29,698 bases of DNA from Ga0077553 sp038215275. Its GTDB lineage: Bacteria > Acidobacteriota > Terriglobia > Bryobacterales > Bryobacteraceae. The notes under the pieces were generated by a model that did not search any database, was not told the origin of the DNA, and saw only the letters and a program-made list of their open reading frames with translations. The stretch lies in the NCBI GenBank assembly GCA_038215275.1, contig JBBQRA010000042.1:1-29698 (forward strand), read 5' to 3'. Shown in pieces: positions 6,949 through 15,088 of the stretch. The translations under genes and the position numbers were made by a program. Within the stretch, counting starts at the first letter, position 1; each line of letters opens with the position of its first letter.

Positions 6949-9942
6949 TCAACAAAAATCGTGGGAAGCAACTCGCGGCGCTTCTGCGCGCAAGTTGACA
7001 GGATATACCCCCTCCCCCTTCACTGATACGACCCCCGATTGGTTCTGCAGCCTTCCAGCCACGCGCAGGTAACCCTCCACCAGGATCACCGGCCGGAACT
7101 CGGCATACACCTGCGGCGTCAGAATGATGTTGCTGATGCCGGTCTCGTCTTCGAGACTCAGGAACACAAATCCCTTCGCCGTACTCGGCTGCTGCCGGCA
7201 GATGACGAGCCCCGCCACCTCCACCATCCGCCCATTCCCCAGCGCCGCCAACTCGCCCGCCCGCCATACGCCCGCTGCCGTCAATGCCTCCCGGAAGTAG
7301 CGCATCGGATGCGCGCCAATCGTCAAGCCGCTCGTCCGGAAGTCAGCCCGCAGCCGGTCGATCGCCTCCATCGGCGTTAACGGCGCTGGCCCTTCCTCAC
7401 TCAGTCCGGCAAATAACTGCCCCGCCGGGCGCACCGCCAGACTCGCCTGCCATAGCGCCTCCCGCCGGTGCCGCTGCTTCGAATCGCCAATCTTGTTCAA
7501 GGCCCCGATCTCGGCCAGCCGGTTCAACTCCTCGGCCGACACCTGCGGCGCCCGCCGCTTCAAATCGTCGATGCTGCGGAAAGGACGCGCCGCCACAATC
7601 GCCTCCGCCGTCGTCTGCCGCAGCCCTTTCACATAGTTCATGCCCAGCCGCAGGTGAAGCTGCTCATCAAGGGTGCAGAGCCAATCGGAGACCTCTACGT
7701 CCACCGGCTCAAAGCGCAGCCCGTGCCGCTGCGCGTCCTTCACCAGCGTGAGCGGGTTATAAAACCCCATCGGCTGATTATTTAACAAAGCAGCCGTAAA
7801 CGCTGCCAGATAATGGACTTTAAGGTACGCGCTAGCGTAGCTCAACAACGCGAAGCTGGCCGCGTGGCTCTCCGGAAAACCGTAGAGCGCGAACGCCGTG
7901 ATCGACTGCACGATGGTATCCTGCACTGGGCCCTCAATCCCGTTCGCCGCCATACCCGCCCGCAGCTTGGTTTCAATCTCGGCCATCCGCTGCTGGGACC
8001 GTTTGAAACCCAGGGCCCGGCGCAACTCCTCCGCCTCGCCGCCCGAGAAGTTGGCTACCAGCATGGCCATCCGCAGCAACTGCTCCTGGAACAGAGGCAC
8101 GCCTAAAGTTCTTCTTAAAACAGTTTCGAGTTTGGGATGCAAACAATCAGCTTTCTCGAGCCCCTGCCGTCGCCGTAGATACGGATGGAGCATGTTCCCA
8201 ACAATCGGCCCAGGACGGATGATCGCCACCTGGACCACCAGGTCGTAAAACCTCTCCGGCCGCAGACGAGGAAGGCAGGACATCTGCGCCCGGCTCTCTA
8301 CTTGGAACATACCGACGGTATCAGCGCGTTGCAGAGTGGCATAGACCAACGGATCATCTGCCGGTAAATGAGCAAGATCCACTTCTTCGTGATAGTGCTG
8401 CTTGATCAGGACAATCGTATCCCGCAGCGCCGCCATCATCCCCAATCCGAGCAGGTCGACTTTGATGATGCCCATGTCGGCGCAGTCTTCCTTATCCCAT
8501 TGCACGATCACCCGCCCCGGCATCGTCGCCGGTTGCAGCGGGACGATCCGGTCCAGCTGGCCCTGGCAGATCACCATGCCGCCCGAGTGCTGGCCCAGGT
8601 GCCGCGGCAGATCCTGAATCGCCTCCGTGAAGCGGGCCAACTGCGGCGCTAGCGGATGCTGGGCGTCGCGCAGCGCATCTTCACTCATGCCGAGCGCCTT
8701 GCCCACATCCCGCCGGGCGCTGCGGCCGCGGTAGGTGATGACGTTCGCGGTCATGGCCGCCCCCAGTTGCCCGTAGCGCGCATAGACATATTGGATTGCC
8801 CGCTCCCGGTCTTCGCCGCTCGGCAGGTCGAGATCGATGTCCGGCCACTCGCCCCGCTCTTCAGAAAGGAATCGCTCAAACAGCAGCTCCATCCCCACCG
8901 GGTCGACGGCCGTAATCCCCAGCGAGTAGCAGACGGCCGAGTTCGCCGCTGATCCGCGGCCCTGCACTAGAATCCCGTTCCGCCGGCAGAACTCGACAAT
9001 ATCCCAGACGATCAGAAAATAGCCGGCCAACCCCAGCTTCTCGATCAACCGCAACTCGCGCTCAATCTGACGCCGCGGCTTCTCGCCGTAGGGCTGATAG
9101 CGCCGCCGCGCCCCTTCGTCCGTCCGCTTGGCGAGGAAGCTGTTCATCGTATCGCCCTCCGGCACAGGGTAGAGCGGGAACTCGTAGCCGAGGTCTTCAA
9201 GCGTGAACTCAAGCCGGTCGGCCAGGTCCCGCGTCCGCGCCATGGCGTCCGGCAGATCGCGGAAGAGCGCCTCCCGGTCGGCGGTGCTTTTAAGAAAGCG
9301 TTCGGAGTTCTGCGCGAGTAGACGACCAGCGGCCTGGATGGTCGTGTGCTGGCGGATGCAGGTCAAGATATCCATCAGCGGCCGTTCCTCGGCCACCGCA
9401 TAGTTCACGCCGCCGGTGACGATGGCGGGCAGGCCCATCTCCAGCAGCGCGCGGTTGCGGACTTCTGTCTTCCGCAGATAATGTCTTGTTAAATCAACAT
9501 ATACATTTGCTTTACTAAATATCTGGATGAAGCGGTCGGCCGCCGTCCGGTCGAACTCCTGGGCCGCCAACGGATCGCCCGCCAACAGCACCAATCCTTC
9601 GGCGTACTCCTCCAAATCGGCAAGCGTGGCCCCTGTTCGACGCTCTAACTTGATTTTTGTCAGCAATCCACAGAGATTTTGATATCCCTTTCTTGAACTG
9701 CAGAGCAGCGGATAGCGGTATCGTCCCCCCGCCTCCGTCACCTCGGCCCCCAACAGTGCCCGCACCCCCCGCTTCGCCCCCGCTTTGTGAAACCGTACCG
9801 CACCCGAAAACCCGTCCCGGTCCAGCAACGCCATCGCCGGAATCTCCAACTCCGCCGCCCGCGCCATCAGCGCCTCCGGCAGACTCGCCCCCTCCAGAAA
9901 GCTGAATGCCGACCGAACCCGTAACTCTGGCAATCCCTTCAT
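6949..9942 (-). CDS. dnaE2: Error-prone DNA polymerase III alpha subunit DnaE2
   Basis: 997 residues, a C-family polymerase of the DnaE2/ImuC type used in SOS translesion synthesis. In order: PHP domain (1-220), palm and fingers with GRGSAANS (328-335), catalytic Asp370 and Asp372 in PDIDLD and Asp496 in KVDLLGLG, a helix-hairpin-helix region near 770-800, an OB-fold near 895-970, and a C-terminal SHDF motif like that of DnaE2 proteins. The first PHP metal motif, usually LHxHS, reads LRVRS (7-11), so both histidines are Arg and proofreading by PHP is unlikely. An AAGG precedes the ATG by 6 nt. imuA and imuB, its usual partners, are not adjacent. A GTTC-N7-GTTC element abuts the start codon, in line with LexA control. 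Confidence 0.93.
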   Translation of the reverse strand: MKGLPELRVRSAFSFLEGASLPEALMARAAELEIPAMALLDRDGFSGAVRFHKAGAKRGVRALLGAEVTEAGGRYRYPLLCSSRKGYQNLCGLLTKIKLERRTGATLADLEEYAEGLVLLAGDPLAAQEFDRTAADRFIQIFSKANVYVDLTRHYLRKTEVRNRALLEMGLPAIVTGGVNYAVAEERPLMDILTCIRQHTTIQAAGRLLAQNSERFLKSTADREALFRDLPDAMARTRDLADRLEFTLEDLGYEFPLYPVPEGDTMNSFLAKRTDEGARRRYQPYGEKPRRQIERELRLIEKLGLAGYFLIVWDIVEFCRRNGILVQGRGSAANSAVCYSLGITAVDPVGMELLFERFLSEERGEWPDIDLDLPSGEDRERAIQYVYARYGQLGAAMTANVITYRGRSARRDVGKALGMSEDALRDAQHPLAPQLARFTEAIQDLPRHLGQHSGGMVICQGQLDRIVPLQPATMPGRVIVQWDKEDCADMGIIKVDLLGLGMMAALRDTIVLIKQHYHEEVDLAHLPADDPLVYATLQRADTVGMFQVESRAQMSCLPRLRPERFYDLVVQVAIIRPGPIVGNMLHPYLRRRQGLEKADCLHPKLETVLRRTLGVPLFQEQLLRMAMLVANFSGGEAEELRRALGFKRSQQRMAEIETKLRAGMAANGIEGPVQDTIVQSITAFALYGFPESHAASFALLSYASAYLKVHYLAAFTAALLNNQPMGFYNPLTLVKDAQRHGLRFEPVDVEVSDWLCTLDEQLHLRLGMNYVKGLRQTTAEAIVAARPFRSIDDLKRRAPQVSAEELNRLAEIGALNKIGDSKQRHRREALWQASLAVRPAGQLFAGLSEEGPAPLTPMEAIDRLRADFRTSGLTIGAHPMRYFREALTAAGVWRAGELAALGNGRMVEVAGLVICRQQPSTAKGFVFLSLEDETGISNIILTPQVYAEFRPVILVEGYLRVAGRLQNQSGVVSVKGEGVYPVNLRAEAPRVASHDFC

Positions 9943-9957
9943 GTTCGCCTTTTGTTC
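9943..9957. promoter_or_regulatory. Putative LexA operator GTTC-N7-GTTC at the dnaE2 start
   Basis: The sequence GTTCGCCTTTTGTTC is an exact GTTC-N7-GTTC direct repeat, the form known for alphaproteobacterial LexA. It lies immediately upstream of the dnaE2 ATG (minus strand) and overlaps its ribosome binding site, and is 30 bp upstream of ptrB on the other strand. dnaE2 is a classic SOS gene, so position and form agree. The LexA of this organism and its target are not known from the window. Confidence 0.5.
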
Positions 9958-9986
9958 GCTATCTCTCTAGCCTATCATGAAGAGGC

Positions 9987-11999
9987 ATGCCTCCCGTCCC
10001 AGTGATCCACGAAAAGCACGGCGACCGCCGGATTGATTCCTACTTCTGGTTCCGCGAGAAAACGAACCCGGACGTCATCGCCCACCTCGAAGCGGAAAAC
10101 GCCCGGACGGAGGCCGCCCTCTCCCCCACGAAAGATCTGCAAGAGCAGCTATACAGCGAGATCCTCGGCCGTATCCAGGAGACCGATACCTCCGTCCCTG
10201 TCCGCCGCGGCGACTGGGAATATTACACTCGCACCGTCCAGGGCCTCTCTTATCCAATCTACTGCCGCAAGCAGACCGAGGAGGTCGTGCTGCTCGATGC
10301 CAATGCCCTCGCCGAAGGCCACGACTACTTCCGCCTCGGCGTCTTCGATCCGAGCACTGACCAGAACCTGTTGGCCTACTCCACCGACTACGCCGGCGAC
10401 GAGAAGTACACCCTCGTCTTCCTCGATCTGCGCACGAATCAACTGCTCCCGGACTCCATCCCCAACACCCACGCAGACCTCGTCTGGGCCAACGACAACC
10501 AGACCGTCTTCTACACAAAGCTCGACGACGTCACCCTGCGGCCGTATCAGATCTGGCGCCACACGCTCGGTCAAGCCGAGGATACGCTCGTTTATGAAGA
10601 GCCCGACGAACGATTCCTGATCGGTCTCGATAAGACCCGTGACCACGAATACCTCCTGCTTTCCATCCATTCGTCCACGAGTTCCGAGGTGCACTATCTG
10701 CCTGCTGAGGCTCCGTTGGCCGACTTCATCGTCATCGCCCCGCGGCGGCCGAAGGTCGAGTACTCAGTCGGCCACAAGCACGGCTATTTCCTCATCCACA
10801 CCAATCTCGAAGCCACTAACTTCCGCCTGATGCAGGCGCCGGTCATCGCCCCAGGCGACTGGGAAGAGTTGGTTCCCCACCGGCCCGAGGTTTACCTGGA
10901 AGGCTATGCCGAGTTCGCCGAGCACCTCGTTTTGTACGAACGAACCAACGGCCTGCGGCAGATCAATATCGACCAGAACCATCTCATCGCGGTGCCGGAG
11001 CCGGTCTACCACCTCACGTCGCTCTCGAACCCGACCTTCGAAACGCACGTCTTCCGCTACGGCTATACCTCGCTCACAACGCCCTTCACTGTCTACGACT
11101 ACGACATGCGCACCCGGGAACGAACCCAGCGCAAACAGGAACCCGTGCTCGGCGGCTACGACCCGGAACTCTACACCACCGAACGCCTTTGGGCCACCGC
11201 GCCCGACGGAACCGCCGTGCCCATCGCCCTTGTCTACAAGACAGAGCTATTCCGCAAAGATGGACAATCGCCGGTGCTGCTCTACGGCTACGGCTCCTAC
11301 GGCCTGAACATGGAAGCCACCTTCCACAGCGACCGTCTCAGCCTGCTCGACCGCGGCTTCGCCTACGCCATCGCCAATATCCGCGGCGGCTCAGAGATGG
11401 GCCGGCCCTGGTACGACCACGGCAAGTTCCTCGAAAAAACAAACACGTTCACGGACTTCATCGCCGCGGCCGAGCACCTGATCGCGAACCAATATACGAA
11501 CCCGAAGAAACTCGCCATTGAAGGGCGCAGCGCCGGCGGCATGCTGATCGGCGCCGTGCTAAACCTGCGGCCGGACCTGTTCGGGGCCGCCATGGCCGGG
11601 GTGCCGTTCGTCGATGTGTTGACGACCATGCTCGATGAGACGCTGCCGCTCACCGTGGGCGAATACGAGGAGTGGGGAGACCCCAACGACGAGGCCTATT
11701 ACTACTACATGAAGTCGTATTCGCCGTACGATAACGTCAAGGCCCAGGCCTATCCCCACCTCCTTGTGACGAGCGGCCTGAACGATCCACGCGTCCAATA
11801 TTGGGAGCCGACCAAATGGGTCGCGCGGCTGAACGAACTGCGCACGAACGACAACCTGCTCCTGCTTAAGACCAACATGGGAGCCGGGCACTTCGGCAAG
11901 TCCGGCCGCTATGATGCGTTGCGCGAAACGGCGCTCTACTACACCTTCTTCCTGCTCGCGTTAGGCAGCGCAGACTTAGGGAAGGCGGGCTCGAATTAG
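9987..11999 (+). CDS. ptrB: Oligopeptidase B (S9A serine peptidase)
   Basis: 670 residues, cytosolic, no signal peptide. Cleaves short peptides after basic residues in the best known members. N-terminal beta-propeller (about 70-400) caps a C-terminal alpha/beta hydrolase: YGYGSYG (433-439), the RGG(S)EMGRPWY loop (466-476), nucleophile Ser515 in GRSAGG, Asp600 in GLNDPRV and His635 in GAGHFG. The acidic residues that set Arg/Lys preference, around EYEEWGDP (559-566), are present. An AGAGG sits just before the ATG. It diverges from dnaE2 over 44 bp and its 3' end overlaps the ABC permease gene by 24 bp on the opposite strand. Confidence 0.93.
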   Translation: MPPVPVIHEKHGDRRIDSYFWFREKTNPDVIAHLEAENARTEAALSPTKDLQEQLYSEILGRIQETDTSVPVRRGDWEYYTRTVQGLSYPIYCRKQTEEVVLLDANALAEGHDYFRLGVFDPSTDQNLLAYSTDYAGDEKYTLVFLDLRTNQLLPDSIPNTHADLVWANDNQTVFYTKLDDVTLRPYQIWRHTLGQAEDTLVYEEPDERFLIGLDKTRDHEYLLLSIHSSTSSEVHYLPAEAPLADFIVIAPRRPKVEYSVGHKHGYFLIHTNLEATNFRLMQAPVIAPGDWEELVPHRPEVYLEGYAEFAEHLVLYERTNGLRQINIDQNHLIAVPEPVYHLTSLSNPTFETHVFRYGYTSLTTPFTVYDYDMRTRERTQRKQEPVLGGYDPELYTTERLWATAPDGTAVPIALVYKTELFRKDGQSPVLLYGYGSYGLNMEATFHSDRLSLLDRGFAYAIANIRGGSEMGRPWYDHGKFLEKTNTFTDFIAAAEHLIANQYTNPKKLAIEGRSAGGMLIGAVLNLRPDLFGAAMAGVPFVDVLTTMLDETLPLTVGEYEEWGDPNDEAYYYYMKSYSPYDNVKAQAYPHLLVTSGLNDPRVQYWEPTKWVARLNELRTNDNLLLLKTNMGAGHFGKSGRYDALRETALYYTFFLLALGSADLGKAGSN

Positions 12000-13037
12000 T
12001 TCGCGGCGGCTTTCGAGGCGCCGCCCCGCAGTGCCCACCAGTTGCCACGCCATCGCGAACGCACCCCCCAAAACAACGAAACGAACCCACCAGAGTCCAC
12101 TCGCCGCGGCGAACCCGGGGATGAGGCAGAGGCCGAACGCCACAAGGCCAGCCAAGACGGAACCACCATCGGTGAACCGGTATGCCCGCAGCGGGAACGG
12201 TGTATGCACGCTGGTCCAGGCGCCCCAACCGGCCATCAGCAGCATCAGGGATAAGGACTCAATGAAGATCGTCACCCCAATGGCCCAGCCCAAGCGCCAG
12301 AAGACCGCCAGACAGACCAGCCCCAGCAGCGTGCCCAAGAGTACGAGCAGCGACTGCGTCTTGCTGCGCACGATGCCGGCGCCCGACATCGGCAGGAGCA
12401 GGTACCGGTCAAACCCGGTGCCGTTGTCGGTTCCGAAGGCGTTCAGCGTCAGGTTCGAATTGCTGATGGCCACCACAACCGGCACAATCCAAGCCGCTTC
12501 AACGGCCATGTTCGGCTCCCGAACCGCGTAGGCGAAAAACATCAAGGTGATGCCGCCCGCAATCATCGTGTCGAACAGCCGCAGCGCCGCGCGGACATCC
12601 TTCCGCAGCAGCGCCGGCCATCGCGAAGGCCCTGCCGAAACCCGCTTGCCGCGTTGCACCACCGGCCACTCGAAAACGGCCAAAACCGCGATGGCCAGCA
12701 CCCACGGCGAGACCTGGGCCGTCACATAGAGCAATACCCAACTCAACGGGTTCACGGCCACTTCCGTCAACCGCACCACCATCCGGTCTACCCGCGTCAA
12801 AGGAAACTGCGGCGGAGCACCCTCCGGCCCCCAACTCATCGCCAGCCAGGCCGCTGCCAATCCGGCCACCACGGCTCCAATTGGCAACTCCGGCAGGTAA
12901 TTCAAGAAGCGTTCGGCCGCCAGCGCCGACGCCAACAGCAGGAGCACTTCGCCCGTGATCTCGGCACTTCCCCGCCCCAACAGCGTCCGCCAGCGGATCT
13001 TCACCAGACCCCAAAGCAGCGGCCCTAGCCGAGCCAC
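11976..13037 (-). CDS. ABC-2 type transporter permease
   Basis: About 353 residues with six or more hydrophobic segments (for example VLLLLASALAAERFL, GAVVAGLAAAWLAMSW, GVTIFIESLSLMLLMAGWG, VLAGLVAFGLCLIPGFAAA). It forms the membrane part of an ABC exporter with the ATPase encoded just upstream. Start is a GTG at 13037 inside the last codons of the ATPase gene (13-bp overlap), with GAGGAG 5-6 nt before it, so translation is coupled. The exported substrate is unknown; the operon also carries a DNA-repair gene. Its 3' end overlaps ptrB tail to tail. Confidence 0.8.
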   Translation of the reverse strand: MARLGPLLWGLVKIRWRTLLGRGSAEITGEVLLLLASALAAERFLNYLPELPIGAVVAGLAAAWLAMSWGPEGAPPQFPLTRVDRMVVRLTEVAVNPLSWVLLYVTAQVSPWVLAIAVLAVFEWPVVQRGKRVSAGPSRWPALLRKDVRAALRLFDTMIAGGITLMFFAYAVREPNMAVEAAWIVPVVVAISNSNLTLNAFGTDNGTGFDRYLLLPMSGAGIVRSKTQSLLVLLGTLLGLVCLAVFWRLGWAIGVTIFIESLSLMLLMAGWGAWTSVHTPFPLRAYRFTDGGSVLAGLVAFGLCLIPGFAAASGLWWVRFVVLGGAFAMAWQLVGTAGRRLESRRELIRARLP

Positions 13038-13753
13038 GCGAACTCCTCGCCGGCCGGCCGCGGGATGTGCTCGAAATAGACGTCCTTCAGGGGCCGGTCG
13101 CCCGTCCGCCCGCTCGCCACCACCTTGCCGCCGGAGAGAATCGAATACGTCCCGACCAGCTTTTCCACGACGTCCAAAATATGCGACGTGATAAAAATCG
13201 CCGCCCCCTTCGCCGCCAAGCCGACGAGCAACTCCCGCATATTTTCGGCCGACGAGGGGTCGATGCCTTCGAACGGCTCGTCGAGAAACAGCGTCTTCGG
13301 GTTATGCAGCAGCGCGAGGGCAAACGCTGTCTTCTTTCGCATGCCATACGAGGCCTGACCGGCCTCGGTATGCCGTTCTGCGAACAGATCGAGGTAGCGC
13401 AGCAACTGCCCGGCGCGCTCCTCCGTCTCCGCAGCAGTCAGACCATACAGCGGACCGGCCAACGTCAAATGCTCCCAAAGCGTGAGCGCATTAAATAGCG
13501 CCAGATCCTCCGGCAACACGCCGATCGACCGCTTCACGGCCACCGGATCCGCCGCGAGCGAAATGCCATCGATCTCCACGGTTCCCGCCGTTGGGATCAG
13601 CAGCCCCGTGAGCATTTTCACAGTGGTCGACTTGCCGGAACCGTTCGGCCCCAGGAAGCCATGAATAGCGCCAGCCTCAACGGTCAGGTCCACCCCGGCC
13701 ACCGCGGTAAACTCGCCGAACCGCTTCACCAATCCCGCAGCCCGGATGCTCAA
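13025..13753 (-). CDS. ABC transporter ATP-binding protein
   Basis: 242 residues from a TTG at 13753. Walker A GPNGSGKST (35-43), signature-like SYGMRKK (135-141) in the YSxGMRxK form usual for ABC-2 type exporters, Walker B LFLDEPF (155-161), and a switch histidine in ITSHILD. The start was chosen because TTG overlaps the TGA of the preceding gene and a GGAG lies 6 nt upstream; the open frame continues to 13963 but that extension is Arg/Gly-rich and lies antiparallel-free inside the AlkC-like gene in another frame. It energises the permease encoded directly downstream. Likely an ATP-driven exporter, substrate unknown. Confidence 0.9.
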   Translation of the reverse strand: MSIRAAGLVKRFGEFTAVAGVDLTVEAGAIHGFLGPNGSGKSTTVKMLTGLLIPTAGTVEIDGISLAADPVAVKRSIGVLPEDLALFNALTLWEHLTLAGPLYGLTAAETEERAGQLLRYLDLFAERHTEAGQASYGMRKKTAFALALLHNPKTLFLDEPFEGIDPSSAENMRELLVGLAAKGAAIFITSHILDVVEKLVGTYSILSGGKVVASGRTGDRPLKDVYFEHIPRPAGEEFAWLG

Positions 13754-14451
13754 GACAAGCTCCGCAACGCCCGGCGCGTGACATACTCCACGTCCCAACG
13801 GGCGCAGGTCTCGCGCACCCAGTCCGGACGCGTCTTCGCCGCATCGTTCATCCAGTTGGCCACGGAGTCCTGCACGTACTTGCTCGGGTCCCGCACGCAA
13901 CGGTCCAGCACCGGCAACCCCAACGCGGGATTCTTCTTGAGCAGCGGAATGTGCGGACACCAAACGCCGCGCGGCCGCGTCGCCTCACTAGCGAAGCGCC
14001 GCAGATACGGCGCTCCATCCGCCCACTCCGTAAGCAACGTAATCGCGTGTTCAATCTCGGCGGCGACCGCCGGCCGCACCCCAAGCCAAGCCCATTCGCG
14101 GACGCCGAAATGGTCATCCTGCGCTAAGGCCCGCACCGCTTTCAGGCGTTGTTCCACGGTCCATCCGGTCCGCAACCCTACGCGAAATGCCGCCCAACCG
14201 CGCACCGTATCCGACGGATGCCCTTCCAGGTCGCGGTCAAAGTCCAGGAGCGCTTCGGCAGCTAGGGTCATCCGCTTGGTGATTCCTAAACCGGGATCAA
14301 TCTCGCGGTCCACACCCAACGTCCATAGCAGGGTCGTAAAGTCGACGGCCAGGCCTTCGCCCAAAGTCGCTGACTCGGTCTCGCCCCGGTTCAGTTGCCG
14401 CCGCAATTCGGGGGGCACTTCCGCCGGGCTGCTATAGCTCTGCCGGGCCAT
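13750..14451 (-). CDS. AlkC/AlkD-like DNA alkylation repair protein
   Basis: 233 residues made of HEAT-like helical repeats, as in the AlkC/AlkD glycosylases that remove N3- and N7-alkylated purines. Recognisable parts: DDHFGVREWAWLGVRP (113-127), LRRFASEATRPRGVW (150-164), RDPSKYVQDSVANWMNDAAK (187-206). The FASEATRP and DPSxYVxxSVANxxND motifs are closer to AlkC-type proteins. The ATG at 14451 overlaps the TGA of the upstream gene (TGATG), so the two are coupled; an extension to 14517 would only read through that gene in another frame. Placed directly before an ABC exporter pair, so co-expression with export is implied. Glycosylase activity is inferred from family. Confidence 0.82.
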   Translation of the reverse strand: MARQSYSSPAEVPPELRRQLNRGETESATLGEGLAVDFTTLLWTLGVDREIDPGLGITKRMTLAAEALLDFDRDLEGHPSDTVRGWAAFRVGLRTGWTVEQRLKAVRALAQDDHFGVREWAWLGVRPAVAAEIEHAITLLTEWADGAPYLRRFASEATRPRGVWCPHIPLLKKNPALGLPVLDRCVRDPSKYVQDSVANWMNDAAKTRPDWVRETCARWDVEYVTRRALRSLS

Positions 14452-14801
14452 CAGCAAACCGGCGCCGGATGCGGAAACGTGTCTTCGTTGTCCCGCGGAT
14501 CCTTCGAGTCGAGGCACCGCCAGTCTTTCTCGACAAGCACGTCAACCGGTCCCGCCGTGCCGGCCATTCCCACCTGATCGCTCCCGGCCCACGACGCTAC
14601 CGTCGCCACCGGCACGCCCACCGTTAGCACACCATCGGCGAACGCGACCCCCATCTCCGAGCCGCCGGCCGACAAACGGTACACCAGCGCCTGGCCGGGC
14701 AGGTCGCAACAGCCTTCCACCGTTTCGCCGGCGGCCAAAGCCGTCACCTCTCCCTGTTTCACCCGCAGGCGCAGTGCGTTGCCATGGATTCGAAGCTTCA
14801 T
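14451..14801 (-). CDS. Small conserved protein of unknown function
   Basis: 116 residues. Opens with MKLRIHGNALRLRVKQGEV and a beta-rich body, then a C-terminal EKDWRCLD...DNEDTFPHP motif. I recall small proteins with the same N- and C-terminal motifs from other bacteria, without known function (possibly the family named DUF7009; not certain). GAGG lies 4 nt before the ATG. It heads the operon and its stop overlaps the start of the AlkC-like gene. A TATAAT hexamer sits only 8 nt before the ATG. Confidence 0.8.
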   Translation of the reverse strand: MKLRIHGNALRLRVKQGEVTALAAGETVEGCCDLPGQALVYRLSAGGSEMGVAFADGVLTVGVPVATVASWAGSDQVGMAGTAGPVDVLVEKDWRCLDSKDPRDNEDTFPHPAPVC

Positions 14802-14808
14802 CAGCCTC

Positions 14809-14815
14809 TATTATA
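14809..14815. promoter_or_regulatory. Symmetric -10 element between divergent genes
   Basis: The 19 bp between the two divergent start codons contain CTATTATAG. On the minus strand this gives a perfect TATAAT, on the plus strand TATTAT. Both lie at about the spacing that would start RNA at or within 2-3 nt of the ATG (14801) and the GTG (14821), so either leaderless transcripts or chance. No good -35 hexamer is seen at 16-18 bp on either side. Confidence 0.4.
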
Positions 14816-14820
14816 GAAGT

Positions 14821-15003
14821 GTGCCCATCTACGAGTACCGCTGCCCGGAATGTGACGCTCGCTTCGAGCGGATCCGCCGCATGGCGGAAGCCGATTCCCC
14901 GCTTCCCTGCCCCCAATGCGGCGCCCCGCAGGCTGAGCGGCAACTATCGTGTTTTGCCGCTGGCGGAGGCTGCAACGCCCCGGCCGGCTCTGGCTTCTCC
15001 TGA
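14821..15003 (+). CDS. FmdB-type zinc ribbon protein
   Basis: 60 residues: VPIYEYRCPECDARFERIRR, then MAEAD and CPQCGAP, a C-terminal Gly/Ala-rich tail with two more Cys. The two CxxC pairs (8/11 and 30/33) form a zinc ribbon of the FmdB family, whose members are often annotated as regulatory proteins though the role is poorly known. GTG at 14821 is the start because the family begins M/V-PIYEY. A hairpin terminator follows the TGA. Confidence 0.88.
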   Translation: MPIYEYRCPECDARFERIRRMAEADSPLPCPQCGAPQAERQLSCFAAGGGCNAPAGSGFS

Positions 15004-15015
15004 GCTAATTAGGCC

Positions 15016-15041
15016 GACGCCCGGCGGGCGTCAAAAATTTT
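15016..15041 (+). terminator. Hairpin terminator after the FmdB gene
   Basis: GACGCCC-GGC-GGGCGTC is a perfect 7-bp GC-rich stem with a 3-nt loop, followed by AAAAATTTT, starting 12 bp after the FmdB stop. The T run is delayed and short, so termination may be partial. Confidence 0.5.
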
Positions 15042-15088
15042 GGAACAGCCACTGATCGGATTCGCCGTTTCCTTGCGCCTTGTTGAGT

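Noticed and set aside
13754..13963. N-terminal extension of the ABC ATPase
   Set aside because: It lies inside the AlkC-like gene in another frame, is Gly/Arg-rich, and the TTG at 13753 has a good ribosome site and starts at the usual family position.
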